A stretch of 64,000 nucleotides of DNA from Cellvibrio sp. pealriver (GCF_001183545.1 NZ_KQ236688.1:1083149-1147148), one strand, 5' to 3'; shown: positions 26,187 through 35,990, numbered from the stretch's first letter. Program-made: numbers and translations. Notes: generated by a model not told the origin, from the sequence alone.

Positions 26187-26726
26187 TTATTTTTTTAATT
26201 GGGCTGTCCATTCAACAAGTGAGGCGAGCTGTGCTTTGATATTACCCTGAATTTTTTCATCGACCAGATTGCCGTCAGCATCGAATGCATTAGTAAATGC
26301 ATTGGCAAACACTTCCGGTTTGTTGAGTGGGTGTAAATTCAAGTACACGCAGACTTGGCGAAGATGGTATTGCGCACGCGATGTGCCCATGCCACCTCCT
26401 GCGCCCATGAGTGCGACTGGTTTTCCATTCAGGAGAGCATTTTCCGGTTCGCGCGATGCCCAGTCCAATGCATTCTTCAATGCAGGCGCAATCGAATAGT
26501 TATATTCGGGGCAACCTAAAATCAGGGCATCTGCAGTCTGTAATTGCTGCAGTAATTGCACCACGGACGCAGGTTTTTCAGTGAGGTCTGCATTGTAAAA
26601 AGGTACAGCAGAGAGGTCAGCTATGGTGATGGTACTGCCTGCCGGGGCATTGGTTTGTGCGTAGCGCAGTAATCCCATATTGGTCGATTTTTTACGTAGA
26701 CTTCCACAAATAGCCAGTATGTTCAT
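26187..26726 (-). CDS. NADPH-dependent FMN reductase family protein
   Basis: 179-residue flavodoxin-fold oxidoreductase: the N-terminal phosphate-binding loop ICGSLRKKSTNMGLL, the PEYNYSIAPALKNALDW block that packs against FMN, and GAGGGMGTSRAQYHLR. Members of this group (ChrR/YieF-like) reduce quinones, azo dyes or chromate using NAD(P)H, giving oxidative-stress protection. Cytoplasmic, probably a homodimer or tetramer. It stands alone with flanking gaps of 100 and 250 bases. Confidence 0.9.
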   Translation of the reverse strand: MNILAICGSLRKKSTNMGLLRYAQTNAPAGSTITIADLSAVPFYNADLTEKPASVVQLLQQLQTADALILGCPEYNYSIAPALKNALDWASREPENALLNGKPVALMGAGGGMGTSRAQYHLRQVCVYLNLHPLNKPEVFANAFTNAFDADGNLVDEKIQGNIKAQLASLVEWTAQLKK

Positions 26727-26826
26727 GTCGTTACTCCTGAATTCATATCGTTATACCTGGATGAGGTGCCAGCTTCAGTTATTTATCGCCAACAATCAAT
26801 TCACTGTTTTTCAGATGTGCGCAAAG

Positions 26827-27987
26827 TTATGCAAAACCACCGCCCTGTTTTAAAAACGGCAGTATCCGCAGGCTGATGCGATCTTGCGGCAAGCTGAGTA
26901 ATCGATCAATGCATTGATGCGGCGATAGATATTCATCGTAGTAGCGAATAGCGCCTTTTGCGATAGTGGCAATATCGCGCTCACTCATGTTTATGGCCAT
27001 CTTGATGACATCGACCAGATCTTTTTCACCTGAAAATACCAAACAGTTTTTCCCATCCTCAAGGGCAGGAAAAAACAGCTCTGGATATTGAGTGATGGGA
27101 ATGGTTCCAACGGCCATGGACTCGACCAGATTGTGCGACATAGGATAGCGCACTCCCGGGCAGGCAATAAAAAAGCGGGATTGTGCCAGTGTGGATAGCC
27201 ACTGTTCAGGTGCAACTTTGCAGTGACGGTTATTCATTACCACGACACCGGTGTGCGTTGTTTGTTTCAGTTGGTTTAGTTCGGCTTGATTGTTCAGTTC
27301 GCAGTAGTATTCGTGATCAAGTGTTGATGAAAGTATTTGTAAAATCTGTGCACGGCTTAATTTATTGTAAATAGTGCGGATGGATTGCTTATTGTATTTA
27401 TCGGCTTTTGCATCACCACCAAAAAAAATTTGCCATTGGCGTGTTTGGTTTTGATAGCGCGTTAATTGCAGATCCTGTTTACACGCATAAATGGGCGAAA
27501 ACATAGGAAATGGCATAGGAAAGCATGCGTCAGTAGGTTGATAGCCCGGTTGGTAATTGATATTGATAATTTTACCTGCGCGACCGCCGAGACCCGAATA
27601 CATTTTATCGGTGACTAACACATATTCGCCGCGCAGCTCGCGCTCATTGCGTAAAACTGAAAACGCTTCTTGCAAGCAGAATTGCTTGTGTTTTTCGCGC
27701 ATGTTTCCCAGTACTAAATAGTTTTCCCTAAAGACGGGATAAAAACCTGCACGAATAAAAAAAATAAACAGGCAATAAAAACGTCGCCCTTGGGGGCCGT
27801 CTATTCTGGAATCGCGAAAATCAAAAACGACCAAGGGTTTATCCTGTGGGATTAACCGATTTTGTTGGTGTAACCAACGTCGATATTCCACATAACGCTG
27901 AGGATAAACCAGGGATTTATAGCGTTGCAGGGTGCCATCCAATTGGTGCCCCAACCTGGACATGGTGTTCAAGGCCATCATTATCAA
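26827..27987 (-). CDS. Exostosin-like putative glycosyltransferase
   Basis: 386 residues without membrane segments apart from a hydrophobic patch (YCLFIFFIRAGFYPVF). The C-terminal half resembles the GT-B donor-binding half of exostosin-type enzymes: FFIACPGVRYPMSHNLVESM, GTIPITQYPELFFPALEDGKNC. A role in glycan synthesis is inferred. No other glycan-synthesis gene adjoins it. The alternative is a protein that has the fold but another role; I would not name a donor sugar. Confidence 0.6.
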   Translation of the reverse strand: MIMMALNTMSRLGHQLDGTLQRYKSLVYPQRYVEYRRWLHQQNRLIPQDKPLVVFDFRDSRIDGPQGRRFYCLFIFFIRAGFYPVFRENYLVLGNMREKHKQFCLQEAFSVLRNERELRGEYVLVTDKMYSGLGGRAGKIININYQPGYQPTDACFPMPFPMFSPIYACKQDLQLTRYQNQTRQWQIFFGGDAKADKYNKQSIRTIYNKLSRAQILQILSSTLDHEYYCELNNQAELNQLKQTTHTGVVVMNNRHCKVAPEQWLSTLAQSRFFIACPGVRYPMSHNLVESMAVGTIPITQYPELFFPALEDGKNCLVFSGEKDLVDVIKMAINMSERDIATIAKGAIRYYDEYLSPHQCIDRLLSLPQDRISLRILPFLKQGGGFA

Positions 27988-28132
27988 ATCTGCCTGTGTG
28001 GTTAGATAGAGGGCAGGTTATGTCGCGGTTGTTACAGGCTGGTTGCAGTAGAGGAGATAATCGCAGTGGGTATGTGAAAAGGGTGCTGCCGGGGCAATGG
28101 TGATGCCGCAGTTACTCACTGCGGCAATCAAA

Positions 28133-28363
28133 TCATGAGTGAGCTTTTCTGGATTTGGCTTTGTGGGCGGTTTTTCCCAGCGCTGATTTGGCCGGTATCC
28201 CGCTATTGATGATCATGAGTTGGAAGGCACCAAAGAAAATGGCCATCAGCCCAAGCAGGGCGGTGAATACAAACGCGCCGCCATCCGCGACAAAGTACAT
28301 GGCAACGATCAATAAGAAGCCAAAGAAAATAAAACCAATGCCTAGTTTTTTTTGTGTATGCAT
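28133..28363 (-). CDS. Small two-helix membrane protein, unknown function
   Basis: 76 residues with two hydrophobic segments (about 8-26 and 31-53) and a basic tail (GKTAHKAKSRKAHS), indicating an inner-membrane hairpin with its C-terminus in the cytoplasm. I do not recognise the family. It is a lone minus-strand gene; the 384 bp upstream to the CadC-like gene hold its promoter and an AT-rich palindrome. Confidence 0.6.
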   Translation of the reverse strand: MHTQKKLGIGFIFFGFLLIVAMYFVADGGAFVFTALLGLMAIFFGAFQLMIINSGIPAKSALGKTAHKAKSRKAHS

Positions 28364-28616
28364 GTGTTATTGCCTCGCTAGTGATTGAGTTACATCAATG
28401 AAGTATTGGCAAAAGTGTGAAAGATCAGCCGACTTTAGGGGTCTTTATTTGCGGGAGGGCTACCATCACTGCTGAATAATGTTAGCACTAGCAACACAAT
28501 ATGCACGCTATAAAAAAGAAAATCATTGTGGGTCATAGACTGGAGCCTGCACCGCTTTTTAGATTGGTTTTCTGTCGATAATCCTATGAAAATCAGGGAA
28601 TTAAGGCTTTTAAATA

Positions 28617-28638
28617 ATTATTAATAAATATTAATAAT
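28617..28638. promoter_or_regulatory. AT-only perfect palindrome upstream of the CadC-like gene
   Basis: ATTATTAATA-AA-TATTAATAAT, a 10-bp perfect inverted repeat 110 bp before the ATG of the CadC-like regulator, within a 384-bp gap (28364-28747). An operator for a homodimeric regulator is possible, though AT-only composition raises the chance of coincidence. Confidence 0.35.
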
Positions 28639-28747
28639 GCGCAGGCCAAAAGAGGTGCTGGTTATACGTGCGCGCACTGGACAAGCATTACAGCAACTAT
28701 TAAGGTCACTGCAGTTTTTTGTGTGAATCAGTCTTTGTGGATGCGTT

Positions 28748-30256
28748 ATGTCGGAATCTGTGCAACAACCCCTCGCGGGTACAAAGCAATATTTTGTGAA
28801 TGATTGGCGTGTGTGTACCCGCACCAATGTATTGACGCGTGGTGATACCCGGGTTGAATTGGAAAACCGGTTGGTATTACTGCTGGTGTTTTTAGTTAAC
28901 CATCAGGGGGAAGTGTTAAGTAAAGACCGCATTATTAAAACTATCTGGCAGGGCAAGGTGGTGAACGACGATAGTTTGGCGGTTGCAATAAGCCATCTGC
29001 GCAAAGCCTTGGGTGATAATTCCCGTACGCCAGAGTACATAAAAACAATTCCCGGTGTTGGCTATCAGCTCATTGCCACTGCAGGTGTTTATTCAGCGGC
29101 AGATGATCCGGAGCAGCGCGCCGCATTGGTTGCTTTGGTGGCTAAGCGGCCTTTCGCCAATATGGTGGAGCGCAAAATTGGGTTGCTCATCCTGGCGATG
29201 TTTATTGCGATGGGTTTTGTTGCCGGCTATCTGTACTGGAAGACAAAGCAACTACCCGACCAATCGGTTGCGCCTGTACTGTCTTCGTCTCAACTGGATA
29301 GTGAAAGCCAGCAGCGTTGGGAGGCAGCCCAACAGCATATTGCCAAATGGACACCGGCATCATTCAAACTGGCGATTCAGGAACTGCGCACATTATTGCA
29401 GCAAGTGCCAGACTTTGCGCCTGCCTATACCGCAATGGCAAATGCCAAAATCAATTTGGTACCGGACAAACTTACGGATGTCGATCATTGTGTAGAAATG
29501 TTGGGCTTACTGAATAAATCCCTATCACTAAATGCACAGCAGCCAGATGCATTGGTAATGCGCGGCAATATCCTGTTTTGGTGTGCGCGTGATTACGCTG
29601 CGGCGGAACGTGATTATGTGCAAGCAATGCAGCTTGCTCCCAACAGCGACGATGCCCCGATGCAATACGCGCAACTGTTATTGGCTCAAGCGCAATTTGA
29701 GAAATCATTGCAGTATGTTGATAAATCTAGGCAATTAAATCCGCTCAATTATTCAGTGCCGACAGTCGTCTGGATTTATCAGATGCAAGGGCGTGATGAT
29801 CTTGCGCTGAAAGAGTTGCTGCGTATTGATAGCGCAGAGCCGGGCGATCGACACTTTCACATTTCTGCGCAGCGCGTTTTTGCTCGCCTTGGGCGCGAGC
29901 AGGAGTCTTTCGAGCACTGGTTATGGCTGATGCGTGATTCTGGTTACAGCGAAACCGACCTACAGAATGCGCAATCGGTGTTCGCATCAGGCGGTTTAAT
30001 TGCAGTGAATCAATGGCTGTTGGCGCGACAAGATCAGGTTGATCTTGGGCAATATTCACCGCCGTTATCCTGGGCGCGTTATGCCATTGCAGCAGGTGAT
30101 TTGGACCGCGCTATGCAGTACTTGGAGCAAGCATTTTCTGCAAAACAGTTACCTTTGTTATGGGGAAATGTAGATCCTGCTTATGACCCGGTGCGCAGTA
30201 ATCCGCGTTTTCAATTGTGGATGCAAGAATTACAACGGGTTGAACCTATTCACTAA
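28748..30256 (+). CDS. CadC-like membrane regulator: winged helix, one membrane helix, TPR region
   Basis: 502 residues. Residues about 15-112 form an OmpR/PhoB-type winged helix (ENRLVLLLVFLVNHQGEVLSKDRII, DSLAVAISHLRKALGD, KTIPGVGYQL). A single membrane segment (about 143-163, IGLLILAMFIAMGFVAGYLYW) follows, then about 320 periplasmic residues with TPR-like helical repeats (LNAQQPDALVMRGNILFWC, PMQYAQLLLAQAQFEKSL). The layout is that of ToxR/CadC one-component sensors that bind DNA from the membrane. The target may be the next gene, a lipoprotein 123 bp downstream in the same direction, but a hairpin lies between. Confidence 0.88.
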   Translation: MSESVQQPLAGTKQYFVNDWRVCTRTNVLTRGDTRVELENRLVLLLVFLVNHQGEVLSKDRIIKTIWQGKVVNDDSLAVAISHLRKALGDNSRTPEYIKTIPGVGYQLIATAGVYSAADDPEQRAALVALVAKRPFANMVERKIGLLILAMFIAMGFVAGYLYWKTKQLPDQSVAPVLSSSQLDSESQQRWEAAQQHIAKWTPASFKLAIQELRTLLQQVPDFAPAYTAMANAKINLVPDKLTDVDHCVEMLGLLNKSLSLNAQQPDALVMRGNILFWCARDYAAAERDYVQAMQLAPNSDDAPMQYAQLLLAQAQFEKSLQYVDKSRQLNPLNYSVPTVVWIYQMQGRDDLALKELLRIDSAEPGDRHFHISAQRVFARLGREQESFEHWLWLMRDSGYSETDLQNAQSVFASGGLIAVNQWLLARQDQVDLGQYSPPLSWARYAIAAGDLDRAMQYLEQAFSAKQLPLLWGNVDPAYDPVRSNPRFQLWMQELQRVEPIH

Positions 30257-30263
30257 GCATTCT

Positions 30264-30294
30264 GGTGTTGAACAGGTTTTTATAGTTCAACACC
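30264..30294 (+). terminator. Terminator-like hairpin after the CadC-like gene
   Basis: GGTGTTGAAC/GTTCAACACC (30264-30273 with 30285-30294), 11-nt loop containing five T residues. T-rich sequence follows only after 7 nt, so termination strength is uncertain. Confidence 0.55.
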
Positions 30295-30379
30295 TTAAGC
30301 TTTCTTAAAATTCCTTCATTGTTATTTTCTGTTCGCGCTTTTTAAGCTGCTGATTAACTCAATTGTTAGAGGTCAGCTT

Positions 30380-31690
30380 ATGAAAAAGTGTTTATGTTTT
30401 ACCGCGCTGATTGTTGTGGTTATGTCGCTGTACGGCTGCAATATATTGGTATCCCGCTCAACAGATGTTAAATCTGATCTGGCTGCAACTGACAAAGGCG
30501 AATCAATTAATTTGGATTTGTCGTGGCAATATGCGTTGAACGCTCCTGTTGTTGCTACGCCTGTCGCGAGTGGAAACCAGCTGGTCGTCGCAGCAGAAAA
30601 TGGCAATCTATATTCATTTGATTTGTCATCGCGAAAATTGATGTGGCTTTATCGCGCAGAGGCTGCAATTGCCTCCGTGCCGGCAATTGCTAATGGAATG
30701 ATTTACTTGTTGAGTCGCGATGGAGTTTTTCAAGCGTTGGATCAATTTACGGGGACGCGTGTATGGCGTTTTGCAACCGGTGGTGAAGCCCGATTTGCTG
30801 CTGTCGGGAGTTATGGTATGCCTGCAGCTGTAGGCGCTGTTCCTGACCCGTGGGACTTTCATTTGTCATCCCCGATTGTTGAAAACGGAAAGGTTTATTT
30901 CGGCAGCAGCGATAAAAAATTCTATGCACTCGATGCTGTGAGCGGCACGTTAGTGTGGACATTCAACGCCGATAATATGATCCACTCGGCACCCGCCATT
31001 CATAACGGAAAACTCTTTTTTGGCACTTGGGGAAGTAAAGTCTATGCAGTGGATGCAAATACCGGAGCGGAGCTGTGGCAATTTCAGGCAGGTGTTGATG
31101 CGGGCTTTGTGATGCAAGGTATTAGCGCATCCCCCGCATTGGATGAACAGCATGTTTATGTTGGTGCGCGCGATGGTTATGTCTATGCATTGCGCCAGAC
31201 AGATGGCACCACTGTATGGCGTTACGATGCGCAATCCAGTTGGGTATTAGCGGAAGCGGCACTGGATGCAGAAAATGTTTATGTCACCACATCCGATACC
31301 GGTTTATTACTGGCATTGGATAAGCGCAACGGCAAGGAAAAGTACCGCGCGGACACGCGTTTTTGGACTTACACTAAACCGCTATTGGTTGATGATCGCT
31401 ATGTGTTTGTCGGCAATATGCTAGGTGAGCTTTATGGTTTTGATAAAAAAACAGGTGCCGCGTTATGGTATTACCAAACATCGGAAAGGCGTGCAGACAT
31501 CAACGATATTATTAACGATGAAAGCGGAAAATTACGCGCAGAAAAAGTGTTTTCCCAAGGGGTTCAGTTGCAAGCGAGCGTAGAGTGGGTCAAATCACTG
31601 GGGGCATTTGTCGCATCGCCAATTTGGGTCAACAATCAGCTGATTGCAGTGACGGCAACTGGCGATGTCTTACTATTTGAGATTCAATAA
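30380..31690 (+). CDS. Outer-membrane lipoprotein with PQQ-type beta-propeller repeats (BamB-like fold)
   Basis: 436 residues. The signal peptide ends in a lipobox (SLYGC, Cys20 or so). The mature part is built of repeating propeller blades with PQQ-like motifs: GNLYSFDLSSRKLMWLYRAE, GVFQALDQFTGTRVWRFATG, FYALDAVSGTLVWTF, VYAVDANTGAELWQF, VYALRQTDGTTVWRYD. The fold matches BamB, but genomic context (next to a CadC-like regulator, not der/hisS) argues against it being the true BamB. A dehydrogenase role is unlikely because no catalytic domain or heme site is present. Periplasmic scaffold or sensor role inferred. Confidence 0.82.
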   Translation: MKKCLCFTALIVVVMSLYGCNILVSRSTDVKSDLAATDKGESINLDLSWQYALNAPVVATPVASGNQLVVAAENGNLYSFDLSSRKLMWLYRAEAAIASVPAIANGMIYLLSRDGVFQALDQFTGTRVWRFATGGEARFAAVGSYGMPAAVGAVPDPWDFHLSSPIVENGKVYFGSSDKKFYALDAVSGTLVWTFNADNMIHSAPAIHNGKLFFGTWGSKVYAVDANTGAELWQFQAGVDAGFVMQGISASPALDEQHVYVGARDGYVYALRQTDGTTVWRYDAQSSWVLAEAALDAENVYVTTSDTGLLLALDKRNGKEKYRADTRFWTYTKPLLVDDRYVFVGNMLGELYGFDKKTGAALWYYQTSERRADINDIINDESGKLRAEKVFSQGVQLQASVEWVKSLGAFVASPIWVNNQLIAVTATGDVLLFEIQ

Positions 31691-31693
31691 GTT

Positions 31694-33244
31694 TCAGTTG
31701 TTGTCTTGTTCTGGCTCTTGTTTTAACAGCGTTGGAATACTAATACCTAATAACAACAAGGCTGCAAAAATCACTAGAGGCCCGCTGCCGTAAATCATGA
31801 ACGGCGTCCAGTCTTTTACCGCACGGATTTCGCCGGTGAATGTTTGGGCGGTAAATGACTTGCTTTGGCTGATGATCTTGCCGCGATTATCAATAATCGC
31901 ACTGGGGCCGTTGTTGGTGCTGTACACCAAATACCGGCCTGTTTCCAATGCGCGCATTTGCGCCATCTGCATAAATTGTTTTGATTGTATTGAATCTAAA
32001 AACCAGCCCAGATTATTTACGTTGAGTAATACTTGCGTTTCTTTGGCGGCCTGTGCAATTAAATCCGGATAAACAATTTCATAGCAGATCGCGGGTGTAA
32101 TGCGCACACCTTTGGCGATTAATCCATGTTGATCCTGCGGTCCCAAATGAATAAACGAAGTGGGTAAATTAAAAAATTCTATAAGGCCACGCAGCTGATT
32201 TTCCAAGGGAACATATTCTCCGAAAGGAACCAGTCTGCGTTTGTGGTAAAAACCGTAGCCTTGCCCAAGGCCCGCAATAGAGTTGTAGTATTTGCGCTCT
32301 TTATGGTCAGCAAAAATAACGCCAGTAAATAGCGCTGCATCGTGTTCTGCTGCTTTGCTATTCATCTCTTCGAGAAACGGCAGAGCCTCTTGATAAGTGA
32401 GTGTTGTCGGGATTGCCGCCTCTGGCCAGACCACCCAGTCGTTGTTCCATAAATCGCTGCTGAGATCGCGCAGTTGGTTGAGTGCAGCAATTGTCGAATT
32501 TTCATCAAAGCTGAGCTTGGTACTTTGATCAACATTGGGTTGCACCATGCCGATTTTAATAGGCGTTGCCTCTGGTTCTGCCCAAGTGATGGTTTTTAAT
32601 AGCGCTCCGCTTCCCCATAACAACACACAGCATCCCGTTGCTATGGCGAGTAATTTTTTATCGGCAGATTCGCTTTTGTAGTTCCAGATCCATTCGGCAA
32701 TGAGGCCGGCGGTCAGCACCGTAATAAAACTGAGCCCCATAACACCGGTCACCGGAGCCCATCCGGCGAGTACGCTATCCAAATGCGCATAGCCTAAATA
32801 TAGCCAGGGAAATCCGGTTAACAACCAGGTGCGCATCCATTCCCCTAGCAGCCACAAGGCGGGCAGGGCGATGATCAGTGAAAAGCGGGAATGGCTAAAC
32901 CAGCGACCAAAAACATAAAAGGGAATACTAAAAATCGCTGCCATAAAACAGGCAAAAATCAATACCAAAAAACCTGCAAACAGCGGAGATGCACCACCAA
33001 AATTATGGATGCTCACGTAAATCCAATGGATTCCGGCCGCATAAAATCCCACGCCAAATACAAAGCTACGCAACAATATGGTTTTTGTTTTTTGCGCTTG
33101 CAGTAGTAACGCCAATAAAACCATGCTGATCAGCGCGATTGGCCAAACATTGAATGGCGCAAAGCTGAGTGTGACCAGTGCACCGCTAATGAGAGCAATC
33201 AATAACGCCAAAGGTTGTGAAAGGTTTAAAAATTTCTGTTGCAT
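31694..33244 (-). CDS. lnt: Apolipoprotein N-acyltransferase
   Basis: 516-residue inner-membrane enzyme that adds the third acyl chain to the N-terminal Cys of lipoproteins, the step needed for Lol-dependent sorting. Six to seven N-terminal helices precede a periplasmic nitrilase domain with the catalytic Glu in VWPEAAIPT, a Lys in the KRRLVPFGEYVP block, and the Cys in PAICYEIVYPD; a final helix closes the protein. It follows corC but a strong terminator lies between, so it probably has its own promoter. It converges with the propeller lipoprotein gene, stop codons 3 nt apart. Confidence 0.96.
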   Translation of the reverse strand: MQQKFLNLSQPLALLIALISGALVTLSFAPFNVWPIALISMVLLALLLQAQKTKTILLRSFVFGVGFYAAGIHWIYVSIHNFGGASPLFAGFLVLIFACFMAAIFSIPFYVFGRWFSHSRFSLIIALPALWLLGEWMRTWLLTGFPWLYLGYAHLDSVLAGWAPVTGVMGLSFITVLTAGLIAEWIWNYKSESADKKLLAIATGCCVLLWGSGALLKTITWAEPEATPIKIGMVQPNVDQSTKLSFDENSTIAALNQLRDLSSDLWNNDWVVWPEAAIPTTLTYQEALPFLEEMNSKAAEHDAALFTGVIFADHKERKYYNSIAGLGQGYGFYHKRRLVPFGEYVPLENQLRGLIEFFNLPTSFIHLGPQDQHGLIAKGVRITPAICYEIVYPDLIAQAAKETQVLLNVNNLGWFLDSIQSKQFMQMAQMRALETGRYLVYSTNNGPSAIIDNRGKIISQSKSFTAQTFTGEIRAVKDWTPFMIYGSGPLVIFAALLLLGISIPTLLKQEPEQDNN

Positions 33245-33271
33245 AAGTCATTATCGAATTGATGAATGGCG

Positions 33272-33299
33272 TAAAAAAATCCCGCCAGTAGGCGGGATT
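33272..33299 (-). terminator. Minus-strand terminator between corC and lnt
   Basis: On the minus strand AATCCCGCC/GGCGGGATT with a 4-nt loop runs directly into a run of seven T residues (complement of A-run 33273-33279). It ends the ybeZ-ybeY-corC message ahead of lnt. Confidence 0.9.
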
Positions 33300-33335
33300 C
33301 GTTGTCGATTGCTGCAATTTTATACTTTGCCAAGT

Positions 33336-34226
33336 TTACTCGGCCAGTATAGTCATCCGCAGTAAATGCATCTGGCGGTTGTCGGCATAGAGTACACGGA
33401 ATTGCATATTGTCTACTTGTACAACTTCATTGCGTTTGGGTAGGTGCCCAAATTCCTGCATTAATATGCCGCCAATAGTATCAAAATCGTCGTCACTTAA
33501 TTCAGTTTTGAAAAATTCATTGAAATCTTCGATGGGCGTAAGCGCTTTGATGATGTAATCATTTTCGCTCACCCGTTTAATAAAGTCTGTCGCTTCTTCT
33601 TCATCGGTTTCATCTTCGATTTCACCGACTATTTCTTCAAGAATATCTTCAATCGTCAACAGGCCAGTAATGCCACCGTATTCGTCCATCACCAATGCCA
33701 TATGGTTGCGGTTTTCGCGGAATTCGCGCAGCAAAATGTTAACCCGCTTACTTTCCGGCACTATAGTGACCGGGCGCAAAATGGTTTCCAGATTGAAGTT
33801 ATCGGTACCGCGTAATGCAAGCGGGAGTAAATCTTTTGCCAGCAGAATACCTTTTACATCGTCGATATTTTCGCCAATCACCGGAAAGCGCGAGTGGCCG
33901 GACTCAATTAGCTGGGGGAGATATTCTTGCGGTGAGTCATCAAGGCGGATTGCAACTATGTGGGAGCGCGGCACCATAATTTCGCGCGCTTGCAGCGAAG
34001 ATACATCCAGTGCGCCCTCAATGATGCTCAGGGCTTCCTGGTCGAGTAACTGGTTATCTGCGGCATCCTTGATAATTTCCAGAAGTTCATCGCGGGACTT
34101 TGGTTCCGCGCTGAAGGCATGGAGTACTTTATCTAACCACGAGCGCTCTTGTTTATCTGCGCGCTCGTGTTTATCGGTACGTTCGTGTTTTTCAGTAGTG
34201 CTGCTACTCGGATGGTCGTCCGACAT
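33336..34226 (-). CDS. corC: CorC/YbeX, CBS-domain protein
   Basis: 296 residues from MSDDHPSS. The conserved region begins REIMVPRSHIVAI and contains a CBS pair (VPRSHIVAI...HSRFPVIGENIDDVKGIL; NHMALVMDEYGGITGLLTIEDILEEIVGEI) followed by a C-terminal CorC_HlyC transporter-associated domain (about 210-290, FNEFFKTELSDDDFDTIGG). It has no membrane helices. CorC is linked to Mg/Co tolerance and, in some species, ribosome or envelope homeostasis. The N-terminal extension is a charged repeat (KHERTD, KHERAD, KQERS). Downstream of ybeY by 20 nt. Confidence 0.93.
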   Translation of the reverse strand: MSDDHPSSSTTEKHERTDKHERADKQERSWLDKVLHAFSAEPKSRDELLEIIKDAADNQLLDQEALSIIEGALDVSSLQAREIMVPRSHIVAIRLDDSPQEYLPQLIESGHSRFPVIGENIDDVKGILLAKDLLPLALRGTDNFNLETILRPVTIVPESKRVNILLREFRENRNHMALVMDEYGGITGLLTIEDILEEIVGEIEDETDEEEATDFIKRVSENDYIIKALTPIEDFNEFFKTELSDDDFDTIGGILMQEFGHLPKRNEVVQVDNMQFRVLYADNRQMHLLRMTILAE

Positions 34227-34246
34227 GATGCTAATTCCCAAGGTTT

Positions 34247-34714
34247 TTATTCTGCTGTAAGTTCTTGATAAGGAGCTGGGTAGCCCAGCCCGGTGATAAT
34301 TTCAGTTTCCAGTGCTTCCATTTCTTCGGCTTCAGAGTCCTCAATATGATCAAAGCCCAATAAATGCAAACTACCGTGTACCAACATATGTGCCCAATGC
34401 GCTGCCAAGACTTTCTCTTGTTCAGCCGCTTCGCGTTCAACGACAGGGGCACACACCACTAAATCGCCCAACAAAGGCACGCCCACTTCTTCGGGTATAT
34501 CTGCCGGAAAAGACAATACGTTGGTGGGATAGTCTTTGCCGCGATACTCGCAATTCAATTCTTGCCCTTCCTCTTCATCAACGATATAGAGGCTTACTTC
34601 GGCATCTTCAAGCTTCTGACTATCCAGTGCAGCGCTAATCCAGCGTTCCAGTTCGGCGGCAGACGGCACCTGCTGGCTTTTGCTGTTGTTTTCGATATCT
34701 ATGCGGTAGCCCAT
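34247..34714 (-). CDS. ybeY: Endoribonuclease YbeY
   Basis: 155-residue zinc-dependent single-strand endoribonuclease needed for 16S rRNA 3'-end maturation and 70S quality control. The metal-binding motif is intact: [15 protein letters not shown]. The upstream NVLSFPAD block is also conserved. It begins 2 nt after the ybeZ stop, and the two usually act together. Confidence 0.96.
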   Translation of the reverse strand: MGYRIDIENNSKSQQVPSAAELERWISAALDSQKLEDAEVSLYIVDEEEGQELNCEYRGKDYPTNVLSFPADIPEEVGVPLLGDLVVCAPVVEREAAEQEKVLAAHWAHMLVHGSLHLLGFDHIEDSEAEEMEALETEIITGLGYPAPYQELTAE

Positions 34715-34716
34715 GA

Positions 34717-35793
34717 TTAGCGCGCATCATCCGGTTTTGGATTTTTCTGCTCAAAGGCGTCATAGGCCTCGACAATCCGCTGGACAATCGGGTGGCGTAC
34801 AACATCTTTGGAAGTGAAATGGGTAAAGCTGATACCGTTAACGTTATCCAGCACCTCAATAGCATGGCGCAACCCCGATGCCATGCCGCGCGGCAAGTCG
34901 ATTTGGGTTGGGTCGCCAGTAATGACGGCAGTGGTACCAAAACCAATACGCGTGAGGAACATTTTCATCTGCTCACGGGTGGTGTTTTGGCTCTCATCCA
35001 GAATGACAAATGAATTATTCAGGGTGCGGCCGCGCATGAACGCCAGGGGGGCAACTTCAATCACACCGCGTTCCATGAGCTTGCCTACGGTATCAAAGCC
35101 CAGCATTTCAAATAGGGCGTCATACAGTGGGCGCAAATAAGGATCTACTTTTTGAGCGAGATCGCCTGGTAAAAAACCGAGCTTTTCACCTGCTTCTACC
35201 GCAGGGCGTACCAATAAAATACGCTCAATCTCATTTTTAAGGAGCGCTTCTACCGCACAGGCAACGGCAAGATAGGTTTTGCCGGTACCGGCTGGGCCGA
35301 TCCCGAAATTGATGTCGTGTTTTTGTACGGCGCGTACATAGCGTTGTTGGTTGAGTCCGCGCGGTTTGATTGTGCATTTTTTGGTGCGAATCAGAGTGAT
35401 TCCGCCCTCGTCGGCACTGGCTTTTTCTGCATGGACAGCATCGGTTACGGTGTTATCAATCGCAGTAAGCCCGGCGTTATCGAGTTGTTGCATAAGTTGT
35501 TCTATTCCTGAGGTTTGCAGGGCGAGATGGACTTCATCCGGAGTGAGTTCGCTGTGCCCGGTAAATTCATAAAGATTGCGAAGTAATTCGGCGGCCGCCC
35601 GTGTCTTATCGGCGGGGCCAACCAATTGGAATTCAGAGCCACGATTGCGGATTTCAATATCGAGGCGGTCTTCAATTTGGCGTAGATGCTGGCCGAGCAG
35701 ACCATTGAGATTAGCAAGGCGACGGCTATCACTGGGTTCCAACGTTAATGGTTGGATGACAATTTCTGGCGGGGTTATAACCTTGGTGTTCAA
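34717..35793 (-). CDS. ybeZ: PhoH-like ATPase YbeZ
   Basis: P-loop ATPase partner of YbeY, about 358 residues. N-terminal KH-like part ([25 protein letters not shown]), Walker A GPAGTGKT, Walker B region [11 protein letters not shown], and [13 protein letters not shown]. No ATG precedes the conserved region. The TTG at 35793 (product beginning NTKVITPP) gives a family-typical N-terminus; a GTG at 35850 extends it by 19 codons. The usual upstream neighbour miaB is displaced to 44.7-46.0 kb. Confidence 0.93.
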   Translation of the reverse strand: MNTKVITPPEIVIQPLTLEPSDSRRLANLNGLLGQHLRQIEDRLDIEIRNRGSEFQLVGPADKTRAAAELLRNLYEFTGHSELTPDEVHLALQTSGIEQLMQQLDNAGLTAIDNTVTDAVHAEKASADEGGITLIRTKKCTIKPRGLNQQRYVRAVQKHDINFGIGPAGTGKTYLAVACAVEALLKNEIERILLVRPAVEAGEKLGFLPGDLAQKVDPYLRPLYDALFEMLGFDTVGKLMERGVIEVAPLAFMRGRTLNNSFVILDESQNTTREQMKMFLTRIGFGTTAVITGDPTQIDLPRGMASGLRHAIEVLDNVNGISFTHFTSKDVVRHPIVQRIVEAYDAFEQKNPKPDDAR

Positions 35794-35959
35794 GTGGTTA
35801 ATAAGCTCTTGTGACTCGTTGAAAAGTAAGACTAAACCATTACACGGCACGGTTAAAGCCTAAATTGCAGCTGAATAAATGCTGAACTGTTGCAAAACTT
35901 TATAAGTTTTTTAAATATCAATGATAAGCCACTGTATTTACTATTATTTTTAATTTTCT

Positions 35960-35990
35960 ATGGATAGGGGCAGTAAATGCCCCTATCCAT
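35960..35990. terminator. Long perfect hairpin between BON and ybeZ genes
   Basis: 13-bp perfect stem ATGGATAGGGGCA/TGCCCCTATCCAT (35960-35972 with 35978-35990), GTAAA loop. It lies 28 bp past the BON stop. No T-run follows on the minus strand, so it may be a weak terminator or mRNA stabiliser. Confidence 0.55.

Noticed and set aside
33670..34260. 196-codon frame antisense to corC
   Set aside because: Ser/Arg-rich shadow of corC.
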